NCBI GenBank assembly: GCA_002707145.1
Contig: PAMD01000017.1
Span: 1 to 64,000 of the forward strand
Source: Flavobacteriales bacterium
GTDB taxonomy: Bacteria > Bacteroidota > Bacteroidia > Flavobacteriales > UBA7430
Length of the DNA stretch: 64,000 nt
Direction of reading: 5' to 3'
Below, piece by piece: positions 26,205-38,000 of the stretch (the first letter of the stretch is position 1; every line of letters starts with the position of its first letter). Under the pieces are notes generated by a model. It saw nothing but the letters and a program-made list of their open reading frames with translations, did not search any database and had not been told where the DNA came from. The translations under genes were made by a program, and so were the position numbers.

Positions 26205-28217
26205 TTATTCTCCTTTGTCAAACTTAGTTTTCAAAGCTGCTAAAGCATCAATATCACCCAGCGTAGATTTCTCTACATTAGATTGAATAGACTTGACTTT
26301 TTTACTTGTTGACTTTTTCTCAGCAACCATTGCTTCTTTGAAGAGAATAGTATGTGATAATACGATTTTTCTAGAACCTTTGTTGAATTCAATCACTTTG
26401 AAGTTAACAATTTCACCCTTTTGTAATTTAGTCCCGTCTTCCTTTTCGGAATGTCTTCCAGGAAGAAATCCTTCAACACCCTCTGTTTTAAATAAAACTG
26501 TAGACCCTTTATCATGAATTTCTACCAATTCTCCTTCATGCTCTGAGCCTTCAGCAAAGATAGTCTCGTATGTATCCCAGGGGTTATCTTCTACTTGCTT
26601 GTGACCTAGAGATAGTCTTCTATTCTCCGTATCCAATTCTAAAACTATAATATCTAACGTCGCTCCGATAGAGGTAAATTCCGACGGATGCTTAACTTTC
26701 TTCATCCACGAAAGGTCAGATATATGAACCAAACCATCAACACCTTCTTCTAACTCAACAAAGACTCCGAAATTTGTGAAATTACGAACAATACCGGTAT
26801 GCTTGGATTTAAGAGGATACTTTTGAGTAATATCAGCCCACGGGTCAATAGTCAATTGCTTAAGACCCAAAGACATTTTTCGCTCTTCGCGCTCTAAAGT
26901 AAGTATTTCAGCTTCTACTTCGGTTCCAACTTTCATGAAATCTTGTGCAGATCTTAAATGAGTAGACCAGGACATTTCAGAGACGTGAATTAACCCTTCT
27001 ACACCTGGAAGGATTTCAATGAAAGCTCCATAATCAGCAAGAACAACTACTTTACCTTTTACTCTATCTCCGATGTTAAGATCTTTATCAAGTGCATCCC
27101 ATGGGTGAGAAGACAATTGCTTAAGACCTAATTGAATTCGAGTCTTAGCTTCATCGAAATCAAGAATTACAACATTAATCTTTTGGTCTAACTCTACAAT
27201 TTCATTAGGATGGTTAATTCTACTCCAGGATAAATCGGTAATATGAACTAATCCATCGACACCGCCTAAGTCAATAAATACTCCATATGATGTAATATTC
27301 TTAACCGTACCCTCAAGAACTTGTCCTTTCTCTAATTTACCAATAATCTCTTTCTTCTGAAGCTCAATATCAGCTTCAATAAGTGCTTTGTGAGATACGA
27401 CTACATTTTTAAAATCATGATTAATTTTAACAACTTTAAATTCCATTGTTTTCCCAACATAAATATCGTAATCACGAATAGGTTTTACATCGATTTGAGA
27501 ACCAGGTAAAAAAGCTTCTATGCCAAATACGTCGACAATCATTCCTCCTTTGGTACGACATTTAACAAAACCATTAACCACCTCTTCATGATCATGAGCA
27601 TGATTTACTCTATCCCAAGAACGAATAGACCTAGCTTTTCTGTGAGAAAGAACTAATTGGCCAGTATGGTCTTCTTGTTGATCAATCAATACCTCGACTG
27701 AATCGCCCACAGAAAGTTCTGGATTGTAACGAAATTCATTTAGAGAAATTACCCCTTCAGACTTTCCACCAATTTCAATAATGGCCTCGCGATCAGTAAT
27801 ATTTATAATTTTACCATCGATAACACCAGCCTGACTTTCATCGGGAAGTGTAGCATCGTACATTGTTTCATATTCTGAATATTGATCTTTGCTATATGTA
27901 GCAAGACCACCTTCAGCAAATGAATCCCAATCAAACTCTTTTTCACTAATCTCATTATCAATTGTGGAGACTGAAGTATCTGGATTTTCAATAATGGGTA
28001 AATCAATAGGTTCAAGTGCAACAGTAGCATCCACAGGAAGTTCTTGCACGACTGAATCATTTTCTTTTACTTCATCAATTACTTTTTTTTCAGATGATTT
28101 ACCTTTTATTTTAGTTCTAGATTTTGTTGTCGGACCTAAAGAGTTGGTTTCTTTGATTGCCGTAACTTTGACTTCTTTTTTGACTAATTTGCTTTTAGTT
28201 TCTTTCTTCTCAGACAT
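26205..28217 (-). CDS. rpsA: 30S ribosomal protein S1
   Basis: 670 residues. S1 binds mRNA at the ribosome, especially important where Shine-Dalgarno sequences are weak. An N-terminal charged extension of about 125 residues (Lys/Glu/Thr-rich) precedes six S1/OB repeats. The central ones carry clear signatures (GVFIDLGGVDGLVHITDLSW, GAFIEILPGVEGLIHVSEMSW, GVFVELEEGVDGLVHISDLSW). The tail is lysine- and serine-rich. Expressed alone, with its own terminator. Confidence 0.97.
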   Translation of the reverse strand: MSEKKETKSKLVKKEVKVTAIKETNSLGPTTKSRTKIKGKSSEKKVIDEVKENDSVVQELPVDATVALEPIDLPIIENPDTSVSTIDNEISEKEFDWDSFAEGGLATYSKDQYSEYETMYDATLPDESQAGVIDGKIINITDREAIIEIGGKSEGVISLNEFRYNPELSVGDSVEVLIDQQEDHTGQLVLSHRKARSIRSWDRVNHAHDHEEVVNGFVKCRTKGGMIVDVFGIEAFLPGSQIDVKPIRDYDIYVGKTMEFKVVKINHDFKNVVVSHKALIEADIELQKKEIIGKLEKGQVLEGTVKNITSYGVFIDLGGVDGLVHITDLSWSRINHPNEIVELDQKINVVILDFDEAKTRIQLGLKQLSSHPWDALDKDLNIGDRVKGKVVVLADYGAFIEILPGVEGLIHVSEMSWSTHLRSAQDFMKVGTEVEAEILTLEREERKMSLGLKQLTIDPWADITQKYPLKSKHTGIVRNFTNFGVFVELEEGVDGLVHISDLSWMKKVKHPSEFTSIGATLDIIVLELDTENRRLSLGHKQVEDNPWDTYETIFAEGSEHEGELVEIHDKGSTVLFKTEGVEGFLPGRHSEKEDGTKLQKGEIVNFKVIEFNKGSRKIVLSHTILFKEAMVAEKKSTSKKVKSIQSNVEKSTLGDIDALAALKTKFDKGE

Positions 28218-28499
28218 CGAAAAAAGTGTTTTTGTATTTCACCCACAAGTAGCTTTAAAATTGGGTAAAAGAATTAATAAAGAAGTTTTATTTCCGCTAC
28301 TTTTATTAGAAAATGCTTGCAAATATATTAATTTTAATTCAAACAACTTGTGAGACAGTCGTTAAATTACGTAAGTATGATTTTAGCAAAAATTTGTTGC
28401 AATATTTTTTTTAAAAAAAATTAATATTTATTGAATAAATTCCCTAAAATAATCTTGTTAAATAAATGTGTACTTTTACAAAAATGAATTTAAAGAAGA

Positions 28500-29724
28500 A
28501 TGAAGAAGTTTAATATACCTGACTTTTATCGATCTAGTCTGATTAAATACATCAAAGAAATTCGTCAAAAACGCGATCCAAAAAAAAAAAGACTTCTCAC
28601 CCACTTTATTAAACTTTGGAGTAGTCAGATTTCATATTGCTAGACATTTTGGTTTCTGTTTTGGGGTTGAAAATGCAATTGAGATTTCATATCGCGCACT
28701 AGAGCAAAATCCAGAAAAAAGAATATTCCTACTAAGTCAAATGATCCATAATCCTGACGTAAATAATGATCTATTGAGTAGGGGAATAAAATTTATAATG
28801 GATACTCATGGAAATCATCTAATTCCATGGGATGATATAAAATCAAACGACATTGTCATTATTCCCGCCTTTGGAACAACTCTAGAAATACTTGAATTAT
28901 TGAGTGAAAAAGGTGTTTCCACAAAGCAATATAACACTACATGTCCATTCGTAACCAGAGTTTGGAAAAGAGCGGATCAAATATCAAAACAAAATTTCAC
29001 AATCATCATTCACGGAAAATACAATCACGAAGAGACTCGTGCAACCTATTCCTACAGTAAAAAAAATGCCCCTTCTTTGATTATAAAAGATATGAAGGAA
29101 GCTATTATTCTATCTGAGTTTATTTTAGGATCTCGTTCAATTACTGAATTTGACAATTTTTTTGGAGGTAAGTACAGTAACAATTTTAACCCAAAAAATA
29201 ACCTTGATTGCATTGGAGTAATTAATCAGACTACCATGTTAGCCTCAGATACACAAGCCATATCAAACTTTCTTAAAAAAACCATGGAAGCTAAATTTGG
29301 ACAAGAAAATAGTAAGTATCATATGGCTAATACTAGAGATACACTTTGTTATGCAACTAATGAAAATCAAGAAGCAACCTACGGCTTATTGAAAAAAAAG
29401 GCAGACTTGGCAATTATTGTAGGGGGTTACAATAGTTCTAACACATCCCATTTAGTAGAATTATGTGAAGAAAAATTACCTAGTTTTTTTATATGTAATG
29501 AGTCAGAATTAATAAATAAAAATTGCATACAACATTATGACTATTCTAACAAAAAACTCATACAAACAAAAAACTTTATTCCTAGTAAAAAAACAATTGA
29601 TATATTGATTACAAGTGGTGCGTCATGTCCAGACACAGCAGTTGAAAAAGTCTTAGAAAAATTAATCAGTTTTTTTCCCATGTGTAAAAAAACAGAGGAT
29701 GTAATTAAGTCATTAAACTTGTAA
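28500..29724 (+). CDS. ispH: 4-hydroxy-3-methylbut-2-enyl diphosphate reductase, frame broken at an 11-A tract
   Basis: The last enzyme of the MEP isoprenoid pathway, a [4Fe-4S] protein. ATG at 28500 gives MKKFNIPDFYRSSLIKYIKE...RDPKKK, the long Bacteroidota N-terminus, then the frame is lost at eleven A (28580-28590) and stops 19 codons later at 28644-28646. Removing one A restores DFSPTLLNFGVVRFHIARHFGFCFGVENA and continues to 29724 as a 407-residue protein. Cluster ligands would be Cys53 (GFCFGVENA), Cys148 (TTCPFVTRV) and Cys283 (DTLCYAT). The downstream frame's first ATG, at 28741, comes after Cys53, so an unrepaired product from there should be inactive. The substrate motif NSSNTSHL is intact. 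Confidence 0.88.
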
Positions 29725-29745
29725 AAATAACTCAACACAATTTAA

Positions 29746-30570
29746 ATGCTCGACATGCTAAAAAAGATGATCGATTTATTGTGGACCATATGGTGTTTAC
29801 TAAGTAGTTCGATTATCATTCTGCTAAATCTCCCAATATTATTCTCATTATCATTTATTTTTAAAAGTAAAAAGAATAATGCTCTTGATTACTATATTAG
29901 ATTCACCAGTAAATGCATTCTTTTCTTTTGGGGAATAAGAATGTATTTTATTAAAAAATCTGAGATTGACAATAAAAAAAATTATGTTTTTATTAGTAAT
30001 CATAGATCTTATTTAGACTTGTTCATTGCGATAATTAGCATTAAACAATATAAAAAATTCTTGGGAAAAGAAGAAATTTTTCATTGGCCGATAATAGGAT
30101 TCCTCGCAAAAAAACTTGGTCATGTTTCAGTAAAAAGAGAATCTCAGGAAGACAGAGAGAAAAGCTACCTAAATCTTTTAAATATTTTAAAAAATGGTAG
30201 TTCAATTTTTTTATGTCCGGAAGGGGCGGTAGAAATGAATGATCAACTTATTAATGAAATGCGAAATGGTGCATTTAGAATGGCTATAGAGAGTAAAACC
30301 CCAATCGTAGCCATAACCATGGTTAATGCTGGAGAATTATTCCCTCCTGATAAAATAAGAATCAGGCCAGGTAAATGTATTAATTATATTTCTAGACCCT
30401 TTGAGACCAAAGATTTAGGACTAAATAATGTTCATTCACTTAGAAATAGAGTGAAAAAAGAGATATTTAACAATCTTAAACATCATTATCCAAGCGGAAA
30501 ATATCCCATTGAATTCAATCCCAAAGATTATAAAATGGCTATATACTCGACTGCTAAGAAAATAAATTGA
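29746..30570 (+). CDS. 1-acylglycerol-3-phosphate acyltransferase family (PlsC-like)
   Basis: 274 residues. Two hydrophobic N-terminal segments (about 10-45 and 60-75), then the acyltransferase motif SNHRSYLDLF (HX4D) and CPEGAVEM in place of the more usual FPEGTRS. GAFRMAIESKTPIVAITMVNAGELFP follows. Acylates lysophosphatidate or a related lipid at the inner membrane. Lies 21 bp after ispH, probably cotranscribed. The substitution of A-V for T-R in the second motif leaves the substrate uncertain. Confidence 0.88.
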   Translation: MLDMLKKMIDLLWTIWCLLSSSIIILLNLPILFSLSFIFKSKKNNALDYYIRFTSKCILFFWGIRMYFIKKSEIDNKKNYVFISNHRSYLDLFIAIISIKQYKKFLGKEEIFHWPIIGFLAKKLGHVSVKRESQEDREKSYLNLLNILKNGSSIFLCPEGAVEMNDQLINEMRNGAFRMAIESKTPIVAITMVNAGELFPPDKIRIRPGKCINYISRPFETKDLGLNNVHSLRNRVKKEIFNNLKHHYPSGKYPIEFNPKDYKMAIYSTAKKIN

Positions 30571-30647
30571 CCAAACTGTTAATTAGTGGAAAATCCTATA
30601 AATAAAGACATAATAAACCAATCTCACTAAATATTTAACTCTAGATA

Positions 30648-30681
30648 TTTGCCTCAAAGACCACTTGATTTTCTATATTTG
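30648..30681 (+). promoter_or_regulatory. Candidate promoter of icd: TTTG (30648-30651) and TATATTTG (30674-30681)
   Basis: Both elements of the Bacteroidota sigma-ABfr promoter are present with a 22-base gap, slightly longer than usual. The start codon follows 59 bases later, giving a 5' UTR of about 50 bases. Confidence 0.5.
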
Positions 30682-30740
30682 AGGGCTATTAAAACGACAT
30701 TAATTCAGGCCTTATTTTCGCTCTATAAAACATAAAACAT

Positions 30741-32957
30741 ATGCCTTCAAATATAATTTACACATATACTGATGAAGCTCCTGCACTAGCTACTCTATCA
30801 TTCCTTCCTATTGTCAAGGCATTTTCAAAAACATGTAGAATTGACATTGATTCTAAAGATATTTCTTTAGCCTCTAGAATCCTCGCAAAATTTCCAAGCT
30901 ACCTAGATCAGGAACAAAGAGTACCAGATGCTTTGAAAGAATTGGGAGTTTTGGTAAAAACTTCAGAGGCAAATATTATAAAATTACCAAATATTTCGGC
31001 ATCTATACCTCAATTAAAAGCTACAATTGATGAGTTACAAAAAAAAGGATTTATGCTTCCGAATTATCCAGACAGTCCCGAAAATGAGGAGGAGAAAATT
31101 ATTAAATCCACATATGACCAAATTAAAGGTAGTGCAGTAAATCCTGTTTTGAGAGAAGGCAACTCAGATAGAAGAGCTCCTCAACCAGTAAAAGAATATG
31201 CCAGAAAAAACCCTCACTCGATGGGTAAATGGGCATCAGATTCAGCATCTCATGTCTCGACAATGTCTTCTGGTGACTTTGCTTCAAACGAAAAATCACT
31301 TACTATTAATAAGGATAGTATTCTAACAATAAAACATATCCATAAAGACGGAATTGATATACTAAAAGATAATCTACCTGTTCTTAAGGGTGAGATTATA
31401 GATGGAACGTTTATGAGTAAGAAATCATTAATAGCTTTTCTGGAAAAAGAAGTCAAGGATGCCAAAGACCAAGACGTTTTGTTCTCGCTTCACATGAAAG
31501 CAACAATGATGAAGGTTTCTGATCCTATTATTTTTGGCCACTGCGTAAAGGTATTTTTCAAATCTGTTTTCAAAAAATTTGGGGAAGAGCTGAATCAAAT
31601 TGAAGTAAATGTAAATAATGGTTTTGGTAATCTATTGAGTCAACTTAATCAACTTAATCCGATTGTAAAAAAAGAAATAGACGATGAAATAAGAAAATGC
31701 TTGGATTTTGGTCCAGATATAGCGATGGTTGATTCAGATCGTGGAATAACAAACCTTCATGTTCCCAGTGATATAATTGTAGATGCATCTATGCCAGCTA
31801 TGATTAGAAACTCTGGAAAAATGTGGAACAGAAAAGGTGAACCACAAGACACAAAAGCTGTGATTCCTGACAGTTCTTATGCAAGTATTTTTCAGGTGAC
31901 TATTGACTTTTGCAAAGAAAATGGAGCTTTTGATCCACAAACAATGGGATCAGTTTCCAATGTGGGATTAATGGCAAAAAAAGCAGAGGAATATGGATCT
32001 CATGACAAGACTTTTGAGATTTCCTCAGCTGGGAAAGTCCAAATTTTAGATCAAACAGGAAAAGTTCTTATAGAGCATATGGTCGAGCAGGGTGATATTT
32101 GGAGAATGTGCCAAGTAAAAGATCTTCCTATACAAGACTGGGTTAAATTAGCTGTAAACAGAGCAAAAACGACGGGTACTCCAGCAATATTTTGGTTGAA
32201 TATTCTAAGAGCACACGATGCTCAACTGATCCAGAAAGTAAATACTTATCTAAAAGACCATAACACTAAAGGATTGGACATTAGAATACTCTCTCCGGAA
32301 AAGGCTACTAAGGTTTCTCTCAAAAGATTAAACGAAGGGAAAGACACCATTTCAGTTACAGGAAATGTCTTGAGAGACTACAACACAGACCTCTTCCCAA
32401 TTCTAGAGTTAGGAACAAGCGCTAAGATGCTTTCTATAGTCCCTTTGATGAATGGAGGGGGGTTATTTGAAACAGGTGCAGGAGGTTCTGCCCCAAAACA
32501 TGTTCAACAATTCCAAAAGGAAAATCATTTGAGATGGGATTCTCTTGGGGAGTTCCTTGCATTGGCAGTTTCCTTCAAACATGAAGCAGCAAAGAATAAC
32601 AACCCAAAAGCTGAAATATTGGGCGAAGCATTAAATGCTGCTACAATTTTGCTTTTAGAAAAAGGTAAATCACCATCTAGAAAAGTAAAAGAACTTGACA
32701 ATAGAGGAAGTCATTATTATATTGCCTTATATTGGTCGCAGGAACTAGCAAATCAAAATATGGATACTGACTTAAAAGAAACATTTAGCTCAATTGCTGA
32801 ATCTCTTCTCCAAAACAAAGAAAAAATTATGCATGAATTAAATACTTCTCAAGGTAAGATTATGAATATTGAAGGATATTTCTCACCAAATCGAAAATTA
32901 GCCACAGAAGCAATGAGACCTAGTGAAACATTTAACAAAATAATAGCTAGTATTTGA
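30741..32957 (+). CDS. icd: Isocitrate dehydrogenase (NADP+), monomeric type
   Basis: 738 residues, the size and sequence of the monomeric IDH family, which is unrelated in length to the approximately 420-residue dimeric enzyme. Oxidatively decarboxylates isocitrate to 2-oxoglutarate in the TCA cycle. Recognisable blocks include [19 protein letters not shown] at the N-terminus, HPF-type coenzyme region around [44 protein letters not shown] and [11 protein letters not shown]. Complete. Stands alone with its own promoter-like sequence. Some bacteria carry both IDH types; whether this one does cannot be judged here. Confidence 0.97.
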   Translation: MPSNIIYTYTDEAPALATLSFLPIVKAFSKTCRIDIDSKDISLASRILAKFPSYLDQEQRVPDALKELGVLVKTSEANIIKLPNISASIPQLKATIDELQKKGFMLPNYPDSPENEEEKIIKSTYDQIKGSAVNPVLREGNSDRRAPQPVKEYARKNPHSMGKWASDSASHVSTMSSGDFASNEKSLTINKDSILTIKHIHKDGIDILKDNLPVLKGEIIDGTFMSKKSLIAFLEKEVKDAKDQDVLFSLHMKATMMKVSDPIIFGHCVKVFFKSVFKKFGEELNQIEVNVNNGFGNLLSQLNQLNPIVKKEIDDEIRKCLDFGPDIAMVDSDRGITNLHVPSDIIVDASMPAMIRNSGKMWNRKGEPQDTKAVIPDSSYASIFQVTIDFCKENGAFDPQTMGSVSNVGLMAKKAEEYGSHDKTFEISSAGKVQILDQTGKVLIEHMVEQGDIWRMCQVKDLPIQDWVKLAVNRAKTTGTPAIFWLNILRAHDAQLIQKVNTYLKDHNTKGLDIRILSPEKATKVSLKRLNEGKDTISVTGNVLRDYNTDLFPILELGTSAKMLSIVPLMNGGGLFETGAGGSAPKHVQQFQKENHLRWDSLGEFLALAVSFKHEAAKNNNPKAEILGEALNAATILLLEKGKSPSRKVKELDNRGSHYYIALYWSQELANQNMDTDLKETFSSIAESLLQNKEKIMHELNTSQGKIMNIEGYFSPNRKLATEAMRPSETFNKIIASI

Positions 32958-33445
32958 AAATCTTTGAATTAAAAAAATAGCCAGTTCTACAGTTTTCTTT
33001 TTTATATTTTCCCAGACATCGTTTATTTTATTATAAATTACATATTCATGTTTTATTAATTATATAATTTAATAAAAATTATAATTAATGATAGAATTCT
33101 TTTTTATCAAACAAAAACTAGCAAATCTCAACGAATGACCAAAACTGAGTTCTAAAATAGCAAATTGAGAGTTTAATCAATCTTGAATGACAAAATTATA
33201 TTACCTAATATAGTATATTGTAATTTATTTATTGTGTACTTCATATTTGTTAATTAATACATGGGCTCTGTTATGAATCATAATATCAACTGAATCAAAT
33301 TGATCATGGAAATTATAGTATTGAGGGGCGAATGCTTAAATTAAAATATTCCTCAAATTAATCAAATAACATATTAAAAAAGGCGGTTCAATAAACATTA
33401 TCACAACTTAAAATACTAAATTATAAAAATAATAACTTTTATAGA
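32958..33445. other. 488-bp gene-free stretch between convergent icd and barrel gene
   Basis: Very AT-rich, with no open frame of note on either strand. The only structure I see is an A/T-only imperfect inverted repeat, 33055-33070 against 33076-33089 (10 paired bases plus a bulged extension), which could form a weak stem after icd. No tRNA-like cloverleaf, no clear GC hairpin with U-tract, no recognisable gene remnant. Confidence 0.6.
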
Positions 33446-35041
33446 TCAGAATCGATATTTTGCTCCAATATTTAACTGTCTTCCAAGAATAGGAATTTCC
33501 TGCCAATAAACATAATCCTCATTTAATAAATTTAACCCTTTTAAATAAAAGTCTATGGTAGTGCTAAAAGCATATTTCAAGCTTATATTAACATCTAAAA
33601 TAGCACGCAAGGGAACATGGTCTAAAGAGTTCATATCAGATTGATCCAAAAACAAGGCTTCACGAGAACCAAGATATCTAAAAGATGTGCTTAATAACCA
33701 TTCTTCATTGTGGTAATAATCTGTATAAAAGCCAATTTCAATTTCTGGAACATAAGAGAGTTCTTCATCAAATAACCGAAAATCTCCTTTCAGGATAGAG
33801 AGTATATTATGATCCAATTGAGCATCAATTTCAGCATGAAAAATAGCCATATTTACTGAAGTAAAACTTGGAATATGTGCAATTATATCTAAGTGACTTT
33901 CAACAGAAGTAAAATGCATGAAATTATCCTCATTGATTGCAGTGGCAGAAACTTGATACTTTACTCCGTTAAATAAATCACCGTTCAGTCCTATGCGAGC
34001 AAAATATTTAGTGTTTGAGAATAGATTATTTTCAAGATATAACGATAACAATGAAGTACGGATATAAGGATTAGATAAGTAAATATCTTGGAGTAAATAC
34101 AAGTCTCTACCTCCTCCTAGTTCAAAGTAGGAAAATAAATCATTCTTTATTAATTGACGAGCAATCCTGAGTTTTGGAAAGACTCGAAATCCATCCACTA
34201 GAAAGTCAGTATTCAATCCCAAGATAAAGTGAGAAATATTAGTTTCTTTTTCAGTCTTCACATCACTTTTCCAATGAAAATAATCTGTTGAATTACTTCT
34301 CTGAAATTCAAATGCATTAATGAATTCCCATGAATTAATTTGTTCATTAACTCTATAATGAGAAGTTTTTAATATCAGCTTTTTTTCTAAAGAATGAAAA
34401 TCTCTTAAAAATAAATCAGAGGAAATGAAAATCGATTTTGGAAAATAAAATTTACTACTATCATTAAAAGTTATATTTGTATTAAAAGAAAAAATACTGC
34501 TTTTAAAATCATTTTCAATAAAGTCAAACCTTGAAATATCTTTAATGCTAAGTCGTGAATTTAAAATAAAAGGACGGAATAATTTTTTCATTGATGCTCC
34601 AACTAATAAATGACTATAATGATCTTCTTTTGGAATATTATTTGAATAAGCTCCACTATACTTTAGAAAAGCATGGTACATACTTTTGGTATTTCTATCC
34701 TCGCTTATTCCAACAAAAATCTGAGGACTAATAAGATTCCCAATCCCAAATGATAACTGTTTGGTATGAAGAGGAGTCAACAAAAGTCTGTCCATCTCTT
34801 GGGGTTTTAATGAATCTAATTTTTGCTGAACACGAAATTCTTCATAGCGAACTTGATATTTTAAATTAAGGGATACTTTTGAGGTGTCAATAAACAATGG
34901 TTGAGCATGGATTTTATTTGCTAGCATAACTTTTGGTCGAAAATCCTTGACTACATCAATAACTTCTCTGTTTAATTCTTCTTGGCCATAAAGAGAGAAA
35001 AATGACAGAAAACAAAGAACTATTAATAAAAAATTATTCAT
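33446..35041 (-). CDS. Outer-membrane beta-barrel protein, TonB-receptor-like
   Basis: 531 residues. Signal peptide MNNFLLIVLCFLSFFSLYGQ, then a short N-terminal region with EVIDVVKDFRPKVMLANKI and a long series of alternating amphipathic strands, ending ILGRQLNIGAKYRF with a C-terminal Phe as for BamA-inserted barrels. No plug domain or TonB box is visible and the length is short for a transporter, so it may be a pore or a partner for the TPR protein. The start is three bases from the TPR gene stop: one operon, TPR first. Confidence 0.75.
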   Translation of the reverse strand: MNNFLLIVLCFLSFFSLYGQEELNREVIDVVKDFRPKVMLANKIHAQPLFIDTSKVSLNLKYQVRYEEFRVQQKLDSLKPQEMDRLLLTPLHTKQLSFGIGNLISPQIFVGISEDRNTKSMYHAFLKYSGAYSNNIPKEDHYSHLLVGASMKKLFRPFILNSRLSIKDISRFDFIENDFKSSIFSFNTNITFNDSSKFYFPKSIFISSDLFLRDFHSLEKKLILKTSHYRVNEQINSWEFINAFEFQRSNSTDYFHWKSDVKTEKETNISHFILGLNTDFLVDGFRVFPKLRIARQLIKNDLFSYFELGGGRDLYLLQDIYLSNPYIRTSLLSLYLENNLFSNTKYFARIGLNGDLFNGVKYQVSATAINEDNFMHFTSVESHLDIIAHIPSFTSVNMAIFHAEIDAQLDHNILSILKGDFRLFDEELSYVPEIEIGFYTDYYHNEEWLLSTSFRYLGSREALFLDQSDMNSLDHVPLRAILDVNISLKYAFSTTIDFYLKGLNLLNEDYVYWQEIPILGRQLNIGAKYRF

Positions 35042-35044
35042 GAT

Positions 35045-38000
35045 TTATTCTTTTTTAATAATTAATGAATCAAAGTTAAGAAGGCTGTCCTCTTTAGGAA
35101 TTATATTAATTCCTAAAGTCAAATCCGTTTCAGAAGTATCATCAGTATCAAATAATATTTCGAATTTCAATTGCTTAGCTTCTTTGATAATGATTGGATC
35201 ATTCATATTCAAGATAAGTTGGTCAAGTGTATGCTTCGCCTGAAAGACATCATTTTGTTCCCAATAATTTTTCGCTAATAGAACAAATGATTTACCTAAC
35301 CAATTTGTGTAGCGAGGAAGCAATCGAGATTGCTCAAAAATAGTCTCCTTTGATTTCTCTAAATCTCCTTCATAAAAACTTAAATAAGCAATATGATACA
35401 TGGCTTCTGCTTTAAGTTCACCTTCACTTTGATCGTTAAGAAAAGAATATTTCTCCATAGAAAGTTCTCGATCAAGATTTAAAAAAGCTGCTCTCGCCAA
35501 AAAAGTATTTAATTTTAAGATCAATCTTTTATCTACACGACCGGAATTAAGGACAATTTGTGCTTCTTCAATTGCTTGATCATATTCACCAATAGCAAAT
35601 AAACATTCCATCAAGCCTTGTTTGGCAAAAAGTTGTGCCTCAACTGTTTCTGCTCGGTCATCAAGTGAAGAATAGGCCACTATGGCTTTTGAATATTCCT
35701 CTAATCTTTGGTATAGTTGAGCTAACTGCATTAGCGCAGGTAGACTGTATACATTGTTGTAATAACTATTAACACTCTCAAATGCATTTAGAGCTATATC
35801 TAGACTATCTAATTCTATAGCAGACTTACCAAGGTAAAATTGGGCAGGGAGCTTAAATACACCCTTTGGAAAATTTTTTAAATATAAAGTGAAATTCTTA
35901 AATGATTTTTCATGATTTCCTTTAAGGTACTGTAATTCAGCAGATTCATAAGAAGTAGAATCAATTGTTGAAGGGTTCACAATAACGAAACTTAGTGCTT
36001 CTAGCCACTCTGCATAAGAATTTACATCTCCAATATCTACGTAAGCACTTCTAGCATTATTAATGGCCTCTCTAGCAATATCTGTTGCTGGATATTTTGA
36101 CACAATATTCTTAAATTCAGCAATACTTTCGATGTAATTTTCTTTATTGTAAAGAATCAACCCAATTTTCATTTTTGCATCAGCTAAATAAGCACTGATC
36201 GGATATTGATTTTCAATTTGTCTAAATCTATCAATGGCAAGACCAGGCTGATCTAGTTTAATGTAGGATTCACCCATTCTGTAAAGGGCATCATCTATAT
36301 AAGTTGAATTTGGAAAGTCAATTTGAAAATTAATTAATTGTTTAACGACTTCGTTATAATCTTTCATTTGCTGATATGCTAAAGCGACTTGATATGCAGC
36401 ATAATCAGAATCTACCCCTCCGTGCGATACTGAAATCATATAATCATTGATAGCATTAGAATATTCTTTGAGCATATAATGACAATCACCCATTCTAGTA
36501 TAGGTATCATGTAACTTTACATCGATAGAATCAGCTGAGCCAGCAAAAGATTCGAAAGCAAAAAGAGCCTCTGAAAAACGCCATAATTTAAAATTTGCAT
36601 AGGCAATATGATATGAAGCAGATTCAAATTCTGGAAGTACACTCGACATAGGTGAATGTTGAAATTCCTGATACGAGTTTATACTAATCTCAAACTGACC
36701 AAGACGAAAATAGGATTCAGCTCTCCAAAAATACGACAGAGACTCGTAAGATTTATTATGAGAATAAATCAAGGCTTTATCAAAATGTGCAATAGATCTT
36801 TTATAAAAGCCATCATTAAATAGCTGAACTGCTCTGTAGTATGAAACTTCTTGGTAAGCTTGTTGAAGAAATATATTCTCTAAACCATTTATCTCCATAG
36901 ACTTTATGGCTCTTGAGTAATCCTTGTGTGTTAAAAAAGCATTTACCAAATAAGAATAAGCCTCATCTAAATATTCAGAATCTGGGAAATCATTGATAAA
37001 ATCTTGTAATATCATTGTCGGATCTGCATACGGATAACCAAGTTCGTAACATAATTTAGCAAAATTAAAAGAAGAATGCTCAGTAATTCTCAAATTAAAA
37101 TCATAATTAGAGGCTGACTCAAAGGCATTCTGAGCAGAGCGTTTATCATTTAAATTTAGATAACAGTCCCCCAAATAATAATATGCATTTTGAGTAAGAC
37201 TATCATCAGCTTGAATAATTTTATTGAAAGCTGAACTAGCTTGTGCATATTCATTTAATTTATAATATGATTGCCCCAATAAATAATAACCCTGAGCATC
37301 TAATTTTTCCTCCAAACTCAAATATTTATCCTTAAAATAATAAATGGCCTTATCATATATTTTTTCTCGATAATAAGCTTCTGCAATGAGTTTATAGATT
37401 TCTCTGCTTGGTATATTGAGTGAATCTGTATAATTCAGACCAAAGGAAATAACTTGCTTAAAGGAATGTTGCTGATGGTAAATATTTAACAAATACATAG
37501 GAGCATCATGCGTATATAAGCCAAGTTCAATGAGTTCTAAAAAATATTTTTCTGCAGTAGAAAAATTAAGGTTTTGATAGGCAATACAAGCTAAATAGTA
37601 TTTGGATGTCGTCTGGTGTTCTGAAGGACTTAAAAGCAGTTCTTGAAAGAGAAAGGAGGCCTTTTCTGTGTCACCTATAGAAAATAAGCTATAGGCATAC
37701 TTAAAATTGAAATTATCTCTTCGCATACTTTGCAAAGAATTCTCATCAACAAACGAATAGTATTGAGTAGATTTTGTGTATAATCTTTTCTGATAATAAT
37801 AATCGGCTATACATAAATTAGCCTCATTAAAATAAACATTATTAGGAAACATTTCCAAAAAATTAAGCATCATTTTAGGAGCATCGTCATGAAAAAGCTT
37901 TAAAGCAGACTTACATTTATAGAAAGATATATTAAGGGAAAAGAGACTGTTAGGGTCAATTACATGCTTCTCCAGGTACAAAAAAGTATCATATGACTCG

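Noticed and set aside
26205..26517. Open frames on the strand opposite rpsA, dnaK and other long genes
   Set aside because: They are shadows of strongly conserved genes and show no independent protein-like features.
28741..29724. IspH starting at the internal ATG 28741
   Set aside because: The region upstream in the same frame encodes conserved residues including the first Fe-S cysteine, so this ATG (residue 81 of the repaired protein) is not a true start.
33055..33089. A/T-only stem after icd as a transcription terminator
   Set aside because: No GC pairs, a bulge and no U-tract; kept only as a note in the intergenic entry.
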